This document shows positions 11,252 to 22,682 of a stretch of 64,000 bases of DNA, piece by piece. The notes beneath the pieces are model-generated. The model was not told where the DNA came from. It ran no database searches and saw only the letters and a program-made list of their open reading frames with translations. The stretch comes from Dolomedes plantarius. Its lineage: Eukaryota > Arthropoda > Arachnida > Araneae > Dolomedidae. The position numbers were made by a program, and so were the translations under genes. Each line of letters starts with the position of its first letter. Position 1 is the first letter of the stretch. Location of the stretch: NCBI GenBank assembly GCA_907164885.2, contig OU015490.1, positions 94,872,386-94,936,385 on the forward strand, given 5' to 3'.

Positions 11252-11394
11252 CCCTTTCAGAGGCAAAAGTTACAAAATGTATTACTTCTTTAAACTGATG
11301 ACAGATGGCAGCACTAGCCATTTTTCTGCTCATTTAACTGTAATACATTGAATGCAAGTGAAAAGAAGACTAGTTTTAGGTGTCCCTCAAAGGG
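11252..11394. mobile_element. piggyBac-like miniature element, copy 2
   Basis: Flanked by TTAA at 11248-11251 and 11395-11398, with ends CCCTTTCAGAGGCA and TGTCCCTCAAAGGG. The interior aligns in reverse orientation with the 7593-7831 copy (shared ttaaactgatgacag, ttgaatgcaagtgaaaa) but is about 95 bp shorter. Confidence 0.9.
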
Positions 11395-11767
11395 TTAAAG
11401 ATAATATAAAAATTCTATGCTTCAGTTATAATTTACAGTGGGCATTTTTGCGGTAGTTTCAGTGTCAGTTATTTCCTCTCTCATGTCGCAGTTACATTAA
11501 ATATTTCAAAAGTCGCAATTCTGAATTGCACTTTCACTAGTTTGATTCTGATTAAATTTGATTCTAATCTAAATTATAAGTACGAAACTATTCGTCATTT
11601 ATACATTTGATCACGAGTTTTGAGAAGGTATTCATACTTAAAAAGTAATTACATTCTATGTATCACAGAAATATTAGAAATAAAATTTCTTTGAAAAATA
11701 CAATATTCTCTAACTGTCCATTGTACCAATTTCCCGCTTGGTGAGAATACTTCATTTTAACATTTTT

Positions 11768-12065
11768 ATGATAAACGGGCTCGGTGGTCAGTTGGCAAAG
11801 GCAGCTGAACGTATGCCCGTTGCTGCAAATTCCTCGCCGTGTTCACTAATGGCGGCTGGTGCACGTAAAATCCGTCGTGGCTGAAGAGTCCTCCAAGTTC
11901 TCAAATTTACCTCTGGAAGTGCGGGGTCAAGTGCTTAGGTCTAGGCACTTAATTCGGTTCTACATTACGGGACCGGCTTGTAGGGGAGGTAATGCTGGCC
12001 ACCTCTACGGCGCCTTCTTAAATAAATGTCCCGCAGTCATGGCTGCAAGTGTAATGAATTAAGTT
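11768..12065 (+). mobile_element. tRNA-derived SINE (second family)
   Basis: Begins with an A-box-like ggctcggtggtcagttggc and continues with a body of about 280 bp ending near gtaatgaattaagttcc. A degenerate B-box-like gctgcaaattcctc lies about 30 bp downstream of the A box. The 67-codon frame inside is not supported as a gene. Confidence 0.5.
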
Positions 12066-12319
12066 CCAAAATTGCCATAAGTAACATTTATGTAAATTTA
12101 TAATTTTGGAATATTTTTATTCTTTGCCTACAACCTCCCTGAAGGATTTTTAAATAAGACCATTATAGTTTGACAATTAAAATCAAAATAGCCTTAAAAA
12201 AATTTCAGGTAGTCTCTTCTAAAGAAATTACCGTGGGTTATTAACGTAAGATTACTTATCGTTGCTTACCTCTTTTGTATGTATATAGGTATGTATGTGT
12301 TATGTATATATGTATCTAT

Positions 12320-12329
12320 ATATATGTAC

Positions 12330-12369
<40 letters not shown>
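12320..12369. repeat. AT-rich microsatellite
   Basis: (TA)n with interspersed TG; it produces spurious IYIYIY frames in translation. Confidence 0.9.
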
Positions 12370-12372
<3 letters not shown>

Positions 12373-12611
12373 TGTCAAAATTTTGGCGCATTTTGGTACT
12401 TTTCTGTTTAACTGTTTATTGCTTCTCCAAGCGATGCAGACTGGTTTTGGCGGGTTGCCAAAATTATAACTCGCGAGGTACGGACGGACGGTTTTAGCGT
12501 CTGAAAATTTACTTTCCGGAGGGTCGTTATGGAGGATTGTAATCTTACGTTAAAATACATTGGATAAGTAATTTTCGCTGAATATTTTGCATGCAAATGG
12601 TCCCTTTAATA

Positions 12612-13101
12612 CAGCCTTACTCAACCTTTTTCTTTTCCCCGGGCCACATACATGTTTTCCAGGTTATGCGGGCCGTGACTTAGTACACTATACCTCATAA
12701 TATAAATAATGTAAAAAATAAAACTCAAAACCTAAATGAATTAAAACGCTTATTTAAAAATGAGTGGGATTTGTTTTTATGCTGACACAAACTTTTGACA
12801 ATTTTAGACAAATCAGGTGTTTATACTTGCTACATGCTACTCTCAATACATCATCGAGGTAGAAATCAGTAAGCTGATACTAATATACGTTCTTCACATA
12901 TTTCATTTGGGAATTGGATGATTCACAAAGATACGTTGACGCGAAGAGAGTGAGAAGAGCGTGACACATTTTTATTCAGTTTTGTACGTTTTAGGCACTC
13001 ATTTCCAAAATTAGTCATTACAAAAGCATCTGCCTGATAATAAGTGTGAGTGTTTCGGGCAGCATATAAAATCTAGGTGGGCCGCAGTTTGAGTACCCCT
13101 A
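12612..13101. mobile_element. hAT-type miniature element, 490 bp
   Basis: Ends cagccttactcaacc and ggtttgagtacccct-like (read inward: cagccttactcaa and taggggtactcaa). Flanks ctttaata (12604-12611) and ctttaatg (13102-13109) match in 7 of 8 bases. Subterminal cgggccacata and tgggccgcag are characteristic of hAT miniature elements. No transposase frame. Confidence 0.75.
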
Positions 13102-13190
13102 CTTTAATGCATTTTCTAAAATATTGTTATTCGATTTCTTCATTCATGACATATTACCCGAGTTTATTCCACAAAGGGCTGAACGATTTA

Positions 13191-14714
13191 CACTGGTGTA
13201 AGAAATTAAGAGAATTTGCAGACTTGGTCGATTATCTCTAGAACTACTGTACCGATTTTAATGAAATTTGATACGTACATAAATTGATACAATACAAAAA
13301 AATGACCATTCAATAATTGTAATATACACACATGATCGTGCGTAACACTCTAAGTGTTGGAGTCGAAAGGTGTGAAACAGCGGTTGCAGAATAAATAAAA
13401 AATGGGTTAATAGATGGTGTTATTTTGCAGAAATCGGATAATTTCAAATTGTAACAGTAAAAATGAGTAACCACCAAGTTTAGATGATGGAATGAGGTGA
13501 CGAATTGTGGGGAGGTTAGAAGCAGGCCAATCTCAAGTCCAAATTTGTAGAGAGTTCAATTTAACGCCAAGCCGTCGTGTGCAACTTATGGAAACAGTTC
13601 AAGGATACCGGATCCATCGAGAGAAAGCCTGGGCAAGGTCGTCCAAGAGCCACGACGGCCAGAGAAGATAGCCATTTGTCGATTAGAGCGAGGCGTAACA
13701 GGAGTACTACAGCTTCTCAGCTCTCTCATGACTTGTATGCAGCCACAGGAACCCGTGTATCAAGGGTGACTGTTTCCAAAAGACTTCATGAGAGGGGCTT
13801 GTTTGCAAGAAGACCTGCTGCTTGCGTCCCGCTCACTTCTACGAACAGGAGAATCCGTTTACAATGGTGCAGAGGTCATAGAGATTAGAGTATGGATCAA
13901 TGGGAGACCGTTCTCTTCACTGATGAGTCCCGGTTCAGTCTAAACACCGATTCTCGCCGTACGTTCATATGGAGAGAACCAGGGACCCGCTACCTACTCT
14001 CCAATGTCCAAGAAATCGGCCATTATGGCGGAGGAGGTTTAATGGTCTGGGCAGGCATCATGTTGAATGACCGAACACCTCTCCATGTCTTTGAAAGAGG
14101 CACTGTGACTGGTGTGAGGTATAGGGATGAGGTCTTGGAGCCCTATGTTCGCCTTTTCAGGGTTGCAGTTGGCCCTGAGTTCATTTTAATTTAGGATAAC
14201 GCGAGGCCACAGCTCTGCTGGTCGGCGAATTTCTAGAGAGTGAGGATATTCACCGGATGGATTGGCCAGCCAGATCTCCAGACCTTAACCCTATATAGCA
14301 TGTCTGGGACGCTCTGGGGATGGCAATTGCAACTCGCAACCCCCTCCGAGAACCATCCAGGGAATGAAAACAGCGTTTCTGAACGAGTGGGACCAATTGC
14401 CACAGGAAATGATAAACTGCCTTATTTCAAGTATGAAATCACGCTGCGACACCTGTATATCTGTAAGAGGGGACCATACCCCCTATTAACCCATCTATTA
14501 ACCCATTTTTTTGTTTATTCTGCAACCGCTGTTTCATACCTTCCGACTCCAACGAGTGTTACGCACGATCATGCGTGTGTATTACAATTATTGAATGGTT
14601 ATTTGTTTTGTATTGTATCAATGTATGTACATATCAAATTTCATTAAAATCGGTACAGTAGTTCTAGCGATAATCGACCAGGTCTGCAAATTCTCTAAAT
14701 TTCTTGCACCAGTG
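13191..14714 (+). mobile_element. Tc1 element with long terminal inverted repeats
   Basis: TA flanks at 13189-13190 and 14715-14716. The inverted repeats begin cactggtgtaagaaatt / cactggtgcaagaaatt and extend about 230 bp inward with high identity, far longer than classic Tc1. It is inserted at the TA of a gattTAattag motif inside a 204-bp tandem repeat. Confidence 0.9.
13577..14460 (+). pseudogene. Tc1-family transposase, multiply broken
   Basis: Reads ARRNRSTTASQLSHDLY and VTVSKRLHERGLFARRP in the second helix-turn-helix region, then an in-frame TAG at 13886-13888. It resumes with WETVLFTDESRF (first catalytic Asp), LMVWAGIML, and a TAG just before DNARP (second Asp, about 14195). After a frameshift near 14235 it continues MDWPARSPDLNP, with a further stop replacing the sequence around the catalytic Glu. 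At least three stops and one frameshift; non-functional. Confidence 0.85.
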
Positions 14715-15472
14715 TAATTAGCGTGATTTATCATCGAGTCATTATACAATGTATTTCCCAAGGATCTTCATGAACATTTGGTAATGCATATTAAAAATCA
14801 CCTCTTTTTCTTCTTAGTAATATTTATTCGTATTGTCTTAACGGTCCTAATTTCGTTATTGGAGTTCATTTAGAGTTTATAGTCGATTAGAGTTTATTGC
14901 ACAAGGAGCTGAAGGATCTAATTAGTGTGATTTTTTATCAGGACATTATACAATGTATTCCCAAGGATCTTTGATAGACATTTTGTAATGCATATTAAAA
15001 AACACCTGTTTTTTTTCTTAGTAATATTTATTTGTATTGTCTTATCGGTCCTAATTTCGTTATTGGAGTTTATTTATAGTTTATAGTCGTTTAGAGTTTA
15101 TTGCACAAGGAGCTGATCAATCTAATTAGTGTGATTTTTTATCAGGACATTATACAATGTATTCCCAAGGATCTTTCATAAACAATTGGTAATGCATATT
15201 AAAAAAACACCTGTTTTTCTTCTTAGTAATATTTATTCGTATTGTTTTAACGGTCCTAATTTCGTTATTAGAGTTCATTTAGAGTTTATAGTCGTTTAGA
15301 GTTTATTGCACAAGGAGTTGAAAGATCTTATTAGTGTGATTTTTTATCAGGACATTATACAAAGTATTCCCAAGGATCTTTCATAAACATTTTGTAATGC
15401 ATATTTTAAAAAACCACCTATTTTTCTTCTTAGTAATATTCATTTCTACTGTCTTAACGGTCCTAATTTCGA
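14715..15472. repeat. Tandem array, 204-205 bp units
   Basis: Units start at 14715, 14919, 15123 and 15328 (taattag/ttattag) and share tgtgattttttatcaggaca and ttattgcacaaggag. Three full units plus about 145 bp of a fourth. A further 30 bp of unit sequence (gagtttattccacaaagggc, 13160-13190) lies on the other side of the Tc1 element, so the array was split by that insertion. No frame or Pol III motif seen in the unit. Confidence 0.9.
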
Positions 15473-15481
15473 AATACTTAC

Positions 15482-15606
15482 TTCGCACGTAAAATGGCGT
15501 ATTTCATCAATTGTTTCGATGTACTTTCTTCCAGACTGAAAAAGTTGTAGTAGAAAATTCCATCGTAACCACGGAAATGGTAATCTATAAACACAGAATT
15601 CCGTCG
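15482..15606 (-). CDS. CYP4-like cytochrome P450, middle exon
   Basis: Membrane-bound heme monooxygenase of the endoplasmic reticulum (family role). The exon is bounded by a pyrimidine-rich acceptor (...CTTTCAGAG, using the inner AG) and a consensus GTAAGT donor. It translates to ATEFCVYRLPFPWLRWNF, then LFQSGRKYIETIDEIRHFTCE, which matches the CYP4 pattern of R..PW...D/N..F, GR......D..HFT ahead of the VI..R motif. It starts in phase 1, compatible with exon 4 at 23883, and ends in phase 0. The ETAMG-like segment normally just before it was not securely located. Downstream exons (I-helix, K-helix, heme Cys) are not in the window. Confidence 0.75.
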
Positions 15607-15799
15607 CTCTGAAAGAAACCAAATGACCGAAATAGTCAAAAATTAGATATCATTGCAGACTATTACATTAAAAACTAATCATTCTCATAAGTAAAGCAAT
15701 AATAAATATTGTTAATAGTATAAAATACAGGGTCATTGAAAAAGGTGTCCGTGATTGCAAATTGAAATAAAGAACCATATTATAGTACTCATGATGGAT

Positions 15800-16140
15800 T
15801 TTTTTTCACCAAAAGATACAGAAACTAATTAAGTTAGGACATTATCTAGTAGGTTTTGATATAAGCACCCCTAGTCGTTCGTCACACATCTAGGCGATAG
15901 TCGATCTCCATACAGGTATGCTCGATCATAGGAGTCGCAGCCGCTATTGCAGAAGTGATTCTGTCCGATAAATGGCGTAGTCCCGGATCTTCTCAGAGTA
16001 CACAATGTTTTTCAGGTAACCCCATATAAAAAAGTCTAGAGGGGGCAAATCGGGGCGTCTTGATGACCAAAAAATTGGACCATCACTTCCTATCCAACGT
16101 CAAAACTTATGTAGGAGGAAGCCCGACGTCACAGCGTGGG
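15800..16140 (-). pseudogene. Mariner-like transposase C-terminal fragment
   Basis: Minus-strand translation gives PPLDFFIWGYLKNIVYSEK (third catalytic block, D in PLDF) and then EHTCMEIDYRLDVC-like residues near the C-terminus, with small frameshifts. The upstream two thirds of the transposase is missing. Belongs to the element at 15728-20766. Confidence 0.7.
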
Positions 16141-16262
16141 CGCATGCCCTCAGCGCAATCACGGTTACCCTGAAGTGGAAAAATGAAACTCCCAGAGTTA
16201 ACCTTTTCCTTACGGGGTGGGATAGCATGTATCCCAAGAATACGAGTCCAACAATGAATAGA

Positions 16263-16385
<123 letters not shown>

Positions 16386-17137
16386 GAGGTGTGTTCAAAA
16401 AGTATCGAACTTAATTTTTCCCCCGTAAACCAATGAAGCGCGGGAAACTTTCTTCAGCGTAGATGTAGAGGGGACAGTCATGTGCAGTCGTGAATTTTTT
16501 CACGCCCGCAGAAAGCGTCAGTCGCTGGCAGTCGGCCTACGAGGGAAGACGTGTAGTAGGGTGGAGAGAAAAAACTTTTTCTTCGAAAAAACTTTTCTTC
16601 ACATTGCCTTAGTCATATTTGGTGTGAAACTGGCTGAAACAAATTTTCTCCAAATTTCAGCTCAAAATGTTGCCATCTTGAGGTTCCACAACTCAAGTGA
16701 ATATTTGTATTGCCTTCTTTAAAAGTTTTTAATGCCTTTTTATCAAAAAATAATGATTAATTAATTGAATAATTAATTAATTTTAAGATAATATTAATTA
16801 ATATTTAATAGTAATACTTATTTAATAATTAATATTAATTTTAATATTTATTGTCAAATGTCAGTGCTAGAAATGGCATTTCATACATAAATCGCAATTT
16901 TGTACTTCAAAAATCTACTAAATGGCAGCACGTTTTCTATTCTGATAGCTATTTTATCATGACCTAAGCAGGCACGTGACTTTTATTGTGCGGAATGATT
17001 CGTTTTTGCTACTGTTGTCTTTCTTTTATGCTTGTCTTTGTTTCAACAACTTGTTTCTAATTTGTAGTTTGAAGCAATAAGTTGTATCAATCGTGATTTA
17101 TATTAATACGGATTTTTAATTAAAACATAAACATAAA

Positions 17138-19643
17138 CATGACCTCAACTAGAAGTGAAACTTTTTGCAGTGTTTTTGGAACTCCATTACATCTGAAAGA
17201 GACAGTGTTCCCCTCGTATACTGATTTAATGAAGCATTTCCTATGATATGTTGTGGAGGAAGGGGAACAAGAAAGATCATTCTGTAAAAGATATCAGTGA
17301 AATTGTTTTCAGCATTATCAGCATTGAAAGAATTGGGAAGAAAGACTCATTTCATTGCCTGTGGTAGGTCATCAAGAAGTTATTCGTCTTATTAGAAATG
17401 ACAATGAAAAGTACAAAAGTATAAAAAGAATGCCCAAATCTCGAATAGGGGCTGACAAAATTTGGAAAGATTTTTTGACCAAGCAAACAGTAGATATTTC
17501 TGTATGCAAATGTTTAAATTACGAACAATGCAAGTGTTCCGTGAAAGTTCCAAGTATGTAATGAAACTTTTTAGCAGACCAACGGCATGAGAGAAAAATG
17601 GCAATAGGATCTATTGACATTTCTGCAACTCAAAAACTGAAGCGGATAAGAGAATTGCAATGTAAAAGGGAAAATCAGGAAGCTAAAGCAAAGGAATTGA
17701 AAAATAATGCTCCTTCATCTAAAAATATTACAGATTTAGAAGCAAACGCCGTCTGATTCAGAATTTGAAGATATCTCTGAAGATGATGACGATTACGTTA
17801 GTCATGAAGCCAAATGTCCGAAAACACCTGACGATGAATCTCCCTCAACCTCCAAGACAGGCCAAATGAGAATATCACTGCCAAATGTTGCTTGTGATAG
17901 AACGGGAGTATCGGATAGATCAGCTGATATCATTGCATCCTCTGTGCTTCGTGATATAGGGATTGTATCCAAAGATACTCCATCTAAAGTTATTGACAGG
18001 CGTAAGCTGGAGGAGAGAACGTAAAAGGTACGATCACAGCTGAATTCTGCACAAGTAGCACAGTCTTTGTACGTCATCTACATCGATGAAGAAAGGACGA
18101 AACTATAGTGCAAAAAAAGAAGGGAAGTTCTTTATATAAAGGGAAGTACTATAACTGTGGAAGAGCATATTGTTTTGTTGTCAGAATCTGGTTCTGTTTA
18201 TATAGGACATGTGACTCCGGATTCTGGGTCTAGTGCGGATATTATACGAAGCATCATCAACTTCGTTACACAGGAAACGATTACACTTTTGGAACTGGTT
18301 TCCGTTGGGTGTGATGGAACGAACGTCAACGTTGAGAATAAAAATGGTGCAGTTAGACGACTTGAAATCTTTGTTGGCAATAAATTGCACTGGTTTGTAT
18401 CCCTATTGCATACTAACGAACTACCTCTTCGCCACCTTTTTCAGAAGATTGACGGAAAGGCATCTGGGCCACACCAGTTTTCCGGAACAGTAGGAAAATC
18501 TCTGCAAACGTGCGAAACCCTTGCTGTGACAAGTTTTGTTTCTATTCCAGTTGCTCTGCCTGAAATTGATAAAAATGACCTCAGTGCAAACCTAAAATAC
18601 CTTTTCGATATTTCTAGGGCAGTATCCTCGGGGGAGTGCCTTCCAGATTTAGCAAACAGAAGTCCCGGAACGATGTCTCATTCAAGATGACTGATTACAG
18701 TCAACAGAATTCTGCGCCTATATGTGAGGCTGTAAAAGGCAAAGTGGTGTAAGTCCCATTTTCAACTTTTTGTATTTGAGGGCAAAAATATAGTCTCCAT
18801 GTTCAATTTATAATGGAATTGCTAATAATTATTATTTGAAATATTATAATAATTATTATGAATTATAATTTGTTCAATTTATTGAGGAACTGTTTGAAGT
18901 TTTTGCAGTAAAACGCTTTTGACTTACACCACTTTATTTACTGACTTACACCACTTTGCCTTTCAACGCCTCGTGTGTCAACTGCCGAACCAACAGATCA
19001 CTTTAAGCTCTTAGTAGAATATGTCATGAAAGTTTACGTGTCATCCTGGTTTGAAATAAAGAAAATCCCAAGAGCTACTCATGGAGTACGCCACCTGCAC
19101 GGAATGATTAAAAAAAAAGCTCATTCTTACCAGAAGATTTTTTAAGTCAATTGTTCACAAAGTTATTCAGAGGAACTCTTATTTTGCTCACTCTGAAAAC
19201 ATTCTGTTGGCAATACTGTTAGATTAACGATCACATATTCGAGAACTTGGCCTCAGAATAATACTGAAAGCAAGAAAAATTGACTGGAAGGGGAAAATAC
19301 ACCAATTTGATCTTTCAAATTTAAATTTCGAAGCAGAGGAATATTTTGAAATGATTAACTGGGACAATCCTTTGGAACCACCAGCTACCATGAACCTCAG
19401 TGACGAAGACATAGAAAGTATGACCAGAAACGGTTCACAATTCGAAATAGAGAAGCTCCCTTGCTATTCTCAAGCAGTAGAGAGGCATGTGCGACTGGTA
19501 ACATAAGCATCATTGGTAACATGTGGCTCAGAAGCCAGTGATGAATACATTAGCAGTGGAATCAAGTCACGAAAGGAACTTCCAAAGTTTGACACCAAAG
19601 ATAATTATTTTGTTCCTCATGTGAAATCTACAATTGAAGACTG
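17138..19643 (+). pseudogene. hAT-like transposase, decayed
   Basis: Starts near the ATG at 17138 (MTSTRSETFCSVFG). Successive blocks include PVVGHQEVIRLIRNDNEKYK (17355-17412), ISVCKCLNYEQCKC, ATQKLKRIRELQCKRE, then the best preserved frame 18157-18690 with VSVGCDGTNVN, LHWFVSLLHTNELPLRHLF and PGTMSHSR. The frame is broken by a 223-bp insertion at 18738-18960, resumes with LLVEYVMKVYVSSWFEIKK, and ends with NLSDEDIESM, LPCYSQAVERHVRLVT and a last stop near 19643. I recognise this as a repeat-family protein widespread in arthropods; its hAT assignment rests on the ends and the 8-bp duplication. Several stops make it non-functional. Confidence 0.75.
18738..18960. mobile_element. Fourth nested element: small inverted-repeat insertion
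   Basis: Ends ggcaaagtggtgtaagtc and gacttacaccactttgcc are perfect inverted repeats; an additional inner copy gacttacaccacttta lies at 18921-18936. It interrupts the transposase frame of the surrounding element. A target duplication is not evident. Interior is AT-rich with no frame. Confidence 0.8.
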
Positions 19644-20877
19644 ATTAAAGTAAATTCCAGGTTAGTGATATTTTTTGAAACGATGATGTTTTCCTGTTTC
19701 TTTTTTATAATTAGAACTGTTTTTGAGTCAGAAAATAAAGCTATTGTAAACATTAAAATTAAATAAAAAAATTTATTCTTTTTACTTTCGACATTAATAT
19801 TCCTTTCTTTGACCCTCTGTGTGGAACCTGAAGACGATGAGTGATTGCGCTGGGATTTTTTTATCAGTGTCTTTTTTGCCAAACAGCACCATTTGTTGAG
19901 TCAGGAAATATTAAAATTTAAAAAAACATTTTTTTTGCCTATTTTACTCCACCCTAACGTGTAGTGAGCGGTCGTCGGATTTCAGTTTTTGTAAAAAAAA
20001 GTATCGAATCTTTGGTTGGCAAAAATACATTTATTGATTTGGAAATACATTTATTGATTTTGAAACACTTATCCCCTTCCAAGTAGTCTCCTTGGTAGTG
20101 CATACACTTCTCCCAGCGCTCCCCCCATTGTTGGAAACACTTCTGGAACGCAGTTTTTTGGAATGGTGAGAAACCGTGCCATCGCATTCCGCATGATGTC
20201 TTCTCTTGACTCAAATCGGGTCCCTTTTAGCGGCATTTTCAGGGTGGGAAATAGCCAAAAGTCACATGGAACCCTGTCGGGTGAGTAGGGAGCCTGAAGA
20301 AGCACAGGAACGTTGTGTTTGGTGAGGAAAGCCTGAATCTATGCTTTTGGCAAATTTTAATGCAATATCGTTGCTCAAGTTTTTTTGTCATTTTACAAAA
20401 ACAGAAATCCGACGACCGCTCACTACAAGTCTTCACTCGTAGGCCGACTGCCAGCGACTGACGCTTTCTTCGGGCGTGAAAAAATTCACGACTACACATG
20501 AGTGTCCCCTCTACATCTAGACTGAAGAAAGTCCCCGCGCTTCATTGGTTTAAGCGGGAAAAAATAAGGTTCGATACTTTTTGAACACACCTCGTATATA
20601 TGTGTGTGTGTGTGTGTATACATAATATATATATATATATATAACCCCTTTAATGGCCGTTCTTACAAAGGGGGTATGAAATTTCCCGTTCTAAAGAGGG
20701 AATCGAAAAAATGAGGGAATCGAATGTGCCCAACTGAAATCACGGACACTTTTTTCGATGACCCTGTATTGTATAACTCAAGAATTTTTCATATGCATAG
20801 TAATATTCATTTTAATGCTTATTTGAAGAGAGAAAAAAATCAGAAAATGCTTCTGAATAAAAGTAATTAAAAATTAC

Positions 20878-20965
20878 CTTCTAGACCCATCATATGAGAA
20901 AAGCCTGCTTTAGACAAATTAAGTCGAAAAAACGTAACAAAGTCTTCCCTCAAAATAAGCGACTA
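20878..20965 (-). other. Exon-like stretch, possible missing P450 exon
   Basis: A GTAATT donor at 20877-20872 follows an open stretch reading ...LSKAGFSHMMGLE. Using the AG at 20905-20906 gives a 27-nt exon (20878-20904) in phase 1 at both ends, which is compatible with exon 4 and the 15482 exon. Its MGLE could correspond to the CYP4 ETAMG-like motif, but the alignment is poor and part of the expected helix is still absent. A chance open stretch is equally possible. Confidence 0.25.
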
Positions 20966-21065
20966 TTTATATTTTAGACCTTCAGTTATTAAAGGCATGC
21001 AAGGCAAAACTGGTTAGCAATTTTCCAAATTTATCGCCCCGGAATCGAAAACGCTAATGATCAAA

Positions 21066-21395
21066 CCGTTGTTGTGGTTGTTGCTCATTCCCCCTGGCTG
21101 GAAGTATTCCAGACCAGGTCCATATAGACTTGCGAGCTGTGTGGGGGGTGTGGCCCCGGTTTTTTTTAATGGCACCGCAAGGGTCGGAGTTAGACCTAGC
21201 CAGGTGCCGCCTCAATTTTGACCAATCACCCCCAGGGCTGACATCTGGGTGAATCGTACCTTACCCACTGACCTCAAAGAAGGACTTCCCGGTCTACAGA
21301 TTTAACGTGTCCATATCCGGCATAATACCCTCAGCACCTAAAGCAAACACGCTACCATTAGGCTACTTCTGGCATTATCAAATCGTGCACCAAAA
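21066..21395 (-). mobile_element. tRNA-derived SINE (third family), full length
   Basis: On the minus strand a tRNA-like head TAGCCTAATGGTAGCGTG (A-box) near 21370 leads into a body shared with 62180-62375 (ttaacgtg..., cctcaattttg, gacatctggg), and the 3' end reads tggacctggtctgga followed by a CAA-rich tail. The 3' motif tggacctggtct is also at the end of the LINE at 22683-23382. Confidence 0.7.
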
Positions 21396-22455
21396 TGTCG
21401 ATCATTGGCCTAAGGCTTTTAGAAAGATTTAGGCACCACTACATTTTTAACAATTTGGAGTTCAACCCTGAAAGTTTATTTTTTAAAGAAAACACCGGTC
21501 TTAGAGAAAATATTTTATACTTAAGATTATTCGAATAATGTTTTAGGGACTACGTCACGTTGTCATTTCCATCCTAAATAAATTGCGATAGGAGAAATTA
21601 TATTATTAATGGGATATGACTTCTGCTGAACTTTGTGTTACTTATTGAGAGATTTTGAACACGAGTTCAACGATATAATCGGGTCCATTATTTTATTCCT
21701 ACTTTATTATATTTATTAGTAATCACATTATAATTATATTTATAATTTAAAAAGTTAATATTTTATGCAAAAAATTAGATTTAAAACTTTTCGATTGTTT
21801 GTTGAAATATTGCTCACTCCTTTCAACAATGTCATATCTCAAAAATTGGCAATTTTTAGTTATGCTTGTTTTCAGAATGCCCAGAAAGAGTAGTACATCA
21901 CTGCAAGATCGTTATATCTCACCGCTCAATATTTAGTCGCTAGAGATCAGAATAAAAATTTATTTTCAATACATTTCAATGTACTTTTAAACTTTCGAAT
22001 CACTCTCCTGAAAAATCTTATTTTTTTAGATATGACGTTGTTGAAAGGAGTGAGCGATATATGTTTCACTGTTATCTGGAATCTACAAATAAAGTTAAAA
22101 TTTCAGCAACGTACTTTTTTTGATAAAAATTGCTGCTCTATATGAATTTCAGCTGTTACCTAGTTAAGGAGGCAAAGCTACCATAACAGTAGTTTATGTT
22201 TGATTTTAAAACAATGGGGGTTATTTTGTTTAGTAGCTTCTACACAAATACATTTTTTTAAGTAAATCTCAGTTTATGCATACATGTCAATGTTTTTCCT
22301 GAACTCCCCGGTCCTCGATCCACCTTTATTTCTAATAAATTAGTGTCCACTTTTTATTGCACTTTATAGTCTTCATTAGTAATCGCATAGAGTAATCGCT
22401 AAAAATTTAACTATGTACATAAGCACTTGTTGTTGTTTCCAATCCCCTTGGAGTA
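21396..22455. other. Intronic AT-rich DNA, no gene seen
   Basis: No frame, terminal repeat or tandem structure that I can support. An expected P450 exon was searched for here by eye and not found. Confidence 0.4.
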
Positions 22456-22507
22456 GGAAAGCTGCTTACTACCTAAGTCCAAAGGACCTAGGTAGTAAGC
22501 AGCTTCC
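22456..22507. repeat. Hairpin with 24-bp arms
   Basis: Arms aagctgcttactaccta-agtcc (22456-22480) and ggacc-taggtagtaagcagctt (22484-22507) are complementary with one or two mismatches around a 3-base loop. It follows a gttgttgtttccaat tail motif, so it may be a rearranged SINE tail. Confidence 0.8.
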
Positions 22508-22682
22508 CTGTTAACACTTACATTTAAAACATGTTATAAACATTTAAAAAAGTTTTACTGATTGCTGTGATATCTGCTTCACTACTATGTGGAACCTTAA
22601 AATAATCTTAAGTGTTCTTCAACGTACATTATTGTCAAAGACAATAACTACTGCTAATGAGCATTTAAGCAACTAGACGAGA

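Larger units (their letters stand above)
16557..19956 (+). mobile_element. Third nested element: 3.4-kb hAT-like transposon
   Basis: Ends tagggtggag and ctccaccct-a are flanked by an exact 8-bp duplication acgtgtag (16549-16556 and 19957-19964). The duplication lies within the long inverted repeat of the mariner at 16385-20594. Termini start TAGGG, fitting the hAT YARNG rule. Full-length-sized and contains a decayed transposase. Confidence 0.9.

Noticed and set aside
12275..12497. Frames encoding IYIYIY-type peptides, also at 16210-16398, 23462-23851, 24336-24593 and 30459-30668
   Set aside because: They are translations of (TA)n or (TATG)n microsatellites with no coding signal outside the repeat.
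14715..15472. Regular repeats considered as a CRISPR array
   Set aside because: The units are 204-205 bp and similar along their whole length, without short repeats separated by unique spacers; the sequence is eukaryotic.
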